Positions 5,295-7,553 of a stretch of DNA of 7,553 nt are shown in pieces (position 1 is the stretch's first letter; each line of letters begins with the position of its first letter). Under the pieces are notes generated by a model, which saw nothing but the letters and a program-made list of their open reading frames with translations, searched no databases and was not told where the DNA came from. Source of the stretch: Alphaproteobacteria bacterium (GTDB lineage: Bacteria > Pseudomonadota > Alphaproteobacteria > ATCC43930 > CGMCC-115725); contig JAFMSA010000188.1 in assembly GCA_017353855.1 (NCBI GenBank), forward strand, positions 1 through 7,553, written 5' to 3'. The translations under genes and the position numbers were made by a program.

Positions 5295-6248
5295 TCAAGC
5301 GCGGATCTCCTGTCGCTGGAACACGACGTAGGCGACCGCAAAGATTAAAATCATCGCGGCAACCAGTCCGGTCAGTTGCGGCCAGACCAGGATGAAGCTC
5401 TGCGCCGCGGGCAGCGGCGCCCCGAGCAGAGCCCCCTGCACCTGACTATACAGCACTGGCCCAAGCGCGCGCGTTGAGGGCTGCAGCAACGCCAGTGCGA
5501 TCTCCGAGTAGAGCGTATTCGGAGAGATCCGGTCCAATGCCAACGCCGTGTGCAGATAGCCGATGTTCGGCCCGAAGATCCCTTGCGGGGGCCCGGCGAT
5601 CAGGGTCGCTATGAGCGGTGTGACGACCGACCAGAACAGCGCGAACAGCAGCCATACTCCAAGTGCCGCAAGCGCCGCCGTGGCCGGTGCGCGGAACACC
5701 ACCGAAAACAGGAATGCCAGCGCAAGCCAAACCCCGCCATAAGCGATCGTCGCGAGGAGAAATCCCAGCATCCGGATCATTTCTTCGGTGCCGGGCGCCA
5801 GGCCGAGCATCAGCAAGCCGATGCCGATCGTCAGCAGCCACAGTGAAAGAAGGCCGATCGTCAGCGCCAGCAGCGCCGCGAGGAACTTGCCCAGCAGCAA
5901 TGCGTCGCGGTAAATCGGCTGCGCCAGCACACGGCTCAACGTCCGGCGGTTGAATTCGCCGTTGATCGCGTCGAAGCCGATCGCGATCGCGACCAGCGGT
6001 ATCAAAAACCCCAACAGCGCAATAAAAGAGGGGAGCGGATCCTGCGCCATTGTCAGGAGGCGCAGGAAGAGAAACGGGCTCTCCCCGATATGGGCCCGGA
6101 TCGACAGGATAGCGGCATAGGCGGCGGCGATCGCCGTCAGAGAGACCAACGCTTCGAGGACCCACATACGGGCGCCCGAGAGATAGTCCGCGGCCTCCTT
6201 GGCGAGAACGACCCCAACCCCGGTGAAAGGCGAACCACTACGCCGCAT
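5295..6248 (-). CDS. ABC-2 type transporter permease
   Basis: The predicted 317-residue inner-membrane protein is the membrane half of an ABC transporter whose ATPase is encoded just upstream. About six hydrophobic helices are visible near residues 28-50, 73-92, 120-150, 160-184, 188-218 and 288-310. The segment GFDAINGEFNRRTLSRVLAQ, PIYRD and GKFLAAL (about 91-126) matches the ABC-2/NosY-like pattern in which a Glu/Arg-rich loop is followed by P-hydrophobic-R and GK. The N-terminus VVLAKEAADYLSGAR is also typical. The frame is open upstream for 74 more codons inside the ATPase gene, but the ATG at 6248 overlaps the ATPase stop by 11 nt and fits the family length, pointing to translational coupling. 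Its ribosome site is weak. Substrate and direction of transport are unknown; such pairs mostly export. Confidence 0.93.
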   Translation of the reverse strand: MRRSGSPFTGVGVVLAKEAADYLSGARMWVLEALVSLTAIAAAYAAILSIRAHIGESPFLFLRLLTMAQDPLPSFIALLGFLIPLVAIAIGFDAINGEFNRRTLSRVLAQPIYRDALLLGKFLAALLALTIGLLSLWLLTIGIGLLMLGLAPGTEEMIRMLGFLLATIAYGGVWLALAFLFSVVFRAPATAALAALGVWLLFALFWSVVTPLIATLIAGPPQGIFGPNIGYLHTALALDRISPNTLYSEIALALLQPSTRALGPVLYSQVQGALLGAPLPAAQSFILVWPQLTGLVAAMILIFAVAYVVFQRQEIRA

Positions 6249-7176
6249 GGCGCAGCTCGTCGAAGTAGCGGGTATAGACCTCGTTGAGGCTCGGCTCGGC
6301 AAAACGGATGCCGGTAAGCTCGCAGGACGGCGCCAGCCGCCGCGCAATCTCCGCGCGCAGGTCGCGCTCGCAGTCGACCCGATAGAACTCCGGGCCGAGC
6401 ACCGCCACGCGCACCACACCCGGCACGGCGGCGAGCTGCTCTCGCACCGCGGTGCCGCGAGCCTCGACATCGATTACGTACCCGCCGCCAAGAACCCGAT
6501 GCGCAAGTTCGGTCACGCTGCCGGCAAGCGCGACGCGCCCGCCGTTGAACAGCGCGACCCGGTCACAGACGCTTTGCACCTGGTCGAGATGGTGAGAGGA
6601 CAGCAGAACGGCCGTGCCGTCGGCCTTCAACGTGCGGATCATGCCAAGAAATTCCTGTGTCGAATGCGGGTCCAGGGTCGCTGTCGGCTCGTCGAGAATG
6701 GCGATGCTGGGCTGCTTCATCAGCACCTCGGCGAGACCCAGCCGTTGCCGCATGCCGCGCGAGAACGTCGCGACGCGGTCACGGCCGATATCGGGCAGGC
6801 CGACCCGTTCCAGCGCCTCGGCGAACCTCTGATCGATCTCGCGCCGCGACAGGCCGGCCAGCCGGCCGGTATAGGCGAGGTTGTCGCGCGCCGAGAGCCC
6901 GTCATAAAAACCGATCGAATCCGGCAGATAACCGACCCGGCGCTTGACCTCGAGGGGATCGCGCAGCGGATCGAATCCGGCCACCTCGGCGCGCCCTTCG
7001 GTTGGCTCGGTCAGTCCCAGCAGCATCAGGATCGTCGTTGTTTTGCCGGATCCGTTCGGTCCCAGGATCCCGACGATCTCGCCGGCCCGGACGTCGAGAT
7101 CGACATGGTCGACCGCGAGCGTCGCGCCGTAGCGCTTGGTCAGTCCGCGGGCTCGTATTACGACTTCGTCAGCCAT
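6238..7176 (-). CDS. ABC transporter ATP-binding protein (ABC-2/NatA-NosF-like)
   Basis: The 312-residue cytoplasmic ATPase powers the neighbouring permease. Motifs in order: Walker A GPNGSGKT at 39-46, Q-loop region VGYLPDSIGFY at 81-91, signature FSRGMRQRL at 138-146, Walker B with D-loop IAILDEPTATLDP at 158-170, and H-loop SSHH at 193-196. The signature reads SRGM rather than SGGQ, and the Q-loop glutamine appears replaced by aspartate at about D86. Both are common variations in the ABC-2 ATPase group with YLPE/YLPD. The C-terminal 80 residues or so form the extra domain usual in this group and end with the conserved-looking EPSLNEVYTRYF. The ATG at 7176 has only a short AGG 6 nt upstream (plus-strand 7183-7185). 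Its stop overlaps the permease start by 11 nt. Confidence 0.96.
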   Translation of the reverse strand: MADEVVIRARGLTKRYGATLAVDHVDLDVRAGEIVGILGPNGSGKTTTILMLLGLTEPTEGRAEVAGFDPLRDPLEVKRRVGYLPDSIGFYDGLSARDNLAYTGRLAGLSRREIDQRFAEALERVGLPDIGRDRVATFSRGMRQRLGLAEVLMKQPSIAILDEPTATLDPHSTQEFLGMIRTLKADGTAVLLSSHHLDQVQSVCDRVALFNGGRVALAGSVTELAHRVLGGGYVIDVEARGTAVREQLAAVPGVVRVAVLGPEFYRVDCERDLRAEIARRLAPSCELTGIRFAEPSLNEVYTRYFDELRHAA

Positions 7177-7311
7177 TTTGAACCTGCCATCGCCGCTAAC
7201 TCACCCCGACCGTTCCGATGGAGCGGTCCCGAGAAACCGCAACCCGGTCGTCCCACCTCTGCGGTTTTGCGCAGAGCCGGTGCGGGTCCGGAGCGGTGGG
7301 CCTGGGCTGCA
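7177..7311 (-). other. 135-nt intercistronic gap with hairpin
   Basis: The gap between the upstream membrane-protein stop and the ATPase start contains AAACCGCA (7234-7241) and TGCGGTTT (7260-7267), an exact 8-bp inverted repeat with an 18-nt loop. It also has GACCGTTCC (7208-7216) and GGAGCGGTC (7220-7228), a near-perfect inverted repeat with a 3-nt loop. The minus-strand transcript could fold here, which might attenuate or process the message between genes. No convincing ORF is seen. Whether the ATPase also has its own promoter here cannot be told. Confidence 0.4.
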
Positions 7312-7553
7312 TCAGCGCCGCCCGAAGCGCGCCACTGCGAACACGACGACAAGCAGCGCGAGGGCAATGACACCGATGCCGACCGCCCCCCACAATGTGG
7401 ACGTCAACACCGTAATACGGAAGTTGGCCGATTGCGATTGGCCGCCCGTCGCATTGGCGCGGATCGTCGTCTGATAATCTCCGGCGATCGCGCGCGCGGA
7501 CGGGGTCAGCGAGACTTTTATCGGCTGCGATTTGCCGGCCGGCAGTTCGGGCA
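7312..7553 (-). CDS. NEW3 (NPCBM-associated)-type membrane-anchored protein, C-terminal 79 residues
   Basis: The gene enters from the right edge; 79 codons before the stop are visible. The first 50 residues or so (LPAGKSQPIKVSLTPSARA, GDYQTTI, SANFRITVLTST) have the beta-sandwich pattern of the last strands of an Ig-like NEW3 domain, with the family-typical V-x-P-S...GDY motif. A single membrane helix follows at about 51-73 of the visible part (LWGAVGIG then VIALALLVVVFAV), and the tail is ARFGRR, consistent with anchoring by the C-terminus and an extracytoplasmic Ig-like part. NEW3 proteins repeatedly precede an ABC ATPase and an ABC-2 permease in bacterial genomes, as here, so it is probably an accessory protein of the transporter. 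The N-terminal part lies outside the window. Without it another Ig-like anchored protein cannot be excluded. Confidence 0.8.
   Translation of the reverse strand, partial: PELPAGKSQPIKVSLTPSARAIAGDYQTTIRANATGGQSQSANFRITVLTSTLWGAVGIGVIALALLVVVFAVARFGRR

Noticed and set aside
6249..6470. 74-codon upstream extension of the permease
   Set aside because: It lies inside the ATPase coding region and is not membrane-like. The ATG at 6248 gives the normal family N-terminus.

Overview
The window is a G+C-rich chromosomal stretch (roughly two-thirds G+C by eye) with dense genes and codon third positions strongly biased to G/C. The best lineage clue is a 61-residue conserved hypothetical protein of a kind I know mainly from Alphaproteobacteria (Hyphomicrobiales and relatives). 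RecN, a free-methionine sulfoxide reductase and an aromatic-acid-type MFS transporter fit a soil or rhizosphere proteobacterium. No transposase, phage gene, CRISPR array, rRNA or convincing tRNA is visible.

Left part (1-2157): the 5' two-fifths or so of recN (minus strand, running off the window) is divergent from a free-methionine-(R)-sulfoxide reductase gene across 85 bp. A 61-codon conserved gene with a strong Shine-Dalgarno site follows. About 550 bp then have no gene I can recognise.

Middle part (2158-5150): a two-domain VOC (glyoxalase/extradiol dioxygenase fold) gene on the minus strand and an AAHS-like MFS transporter on the plus strand face away from each other across 636 bp. This arrangement suggests uptake and conversion of an aromatic or other organic acid. 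The spacer holds a candidate promoter for the VOC gene, a short coding-like fragment ending in a CXXCH haem-type motif, and a cluster of the 8-mer ACGCGATC and its complement. In that cluster the 8-mer forms one spaced inverted repeat, one perfect 14-bp palindrome and a single half site, 67 to 239 bp upstream of the transporter start. It looks like an operator array for a regulator not encoded here. A 21-codon Trp-rich ORF overlaps the transporter stop by ATGA and is followed by a hairpin.

Right part (5262-7553): a strong hairpin terminator separates the transporter from a convergent minus-strand operon. In transcription order the operon holds the C-terminus of a membrane-anchored protein (probably NEW3/NPCBM-associated type), an ABC ATPase and an ABC-2 permease whose start overlaps the ATPase stop by 11 nt. 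NEW3-ATPase-permease sets recur in bacterial genomes, but I know of no firmly assigned substrate.

Most of the window is ordinary. The observations most worth checking are the operator-like array, the ATGA-coupled micro-ORF, the CXXCH-ending fragment, and the VOC protein with a potential His-His-Glu set in each of its two domains.
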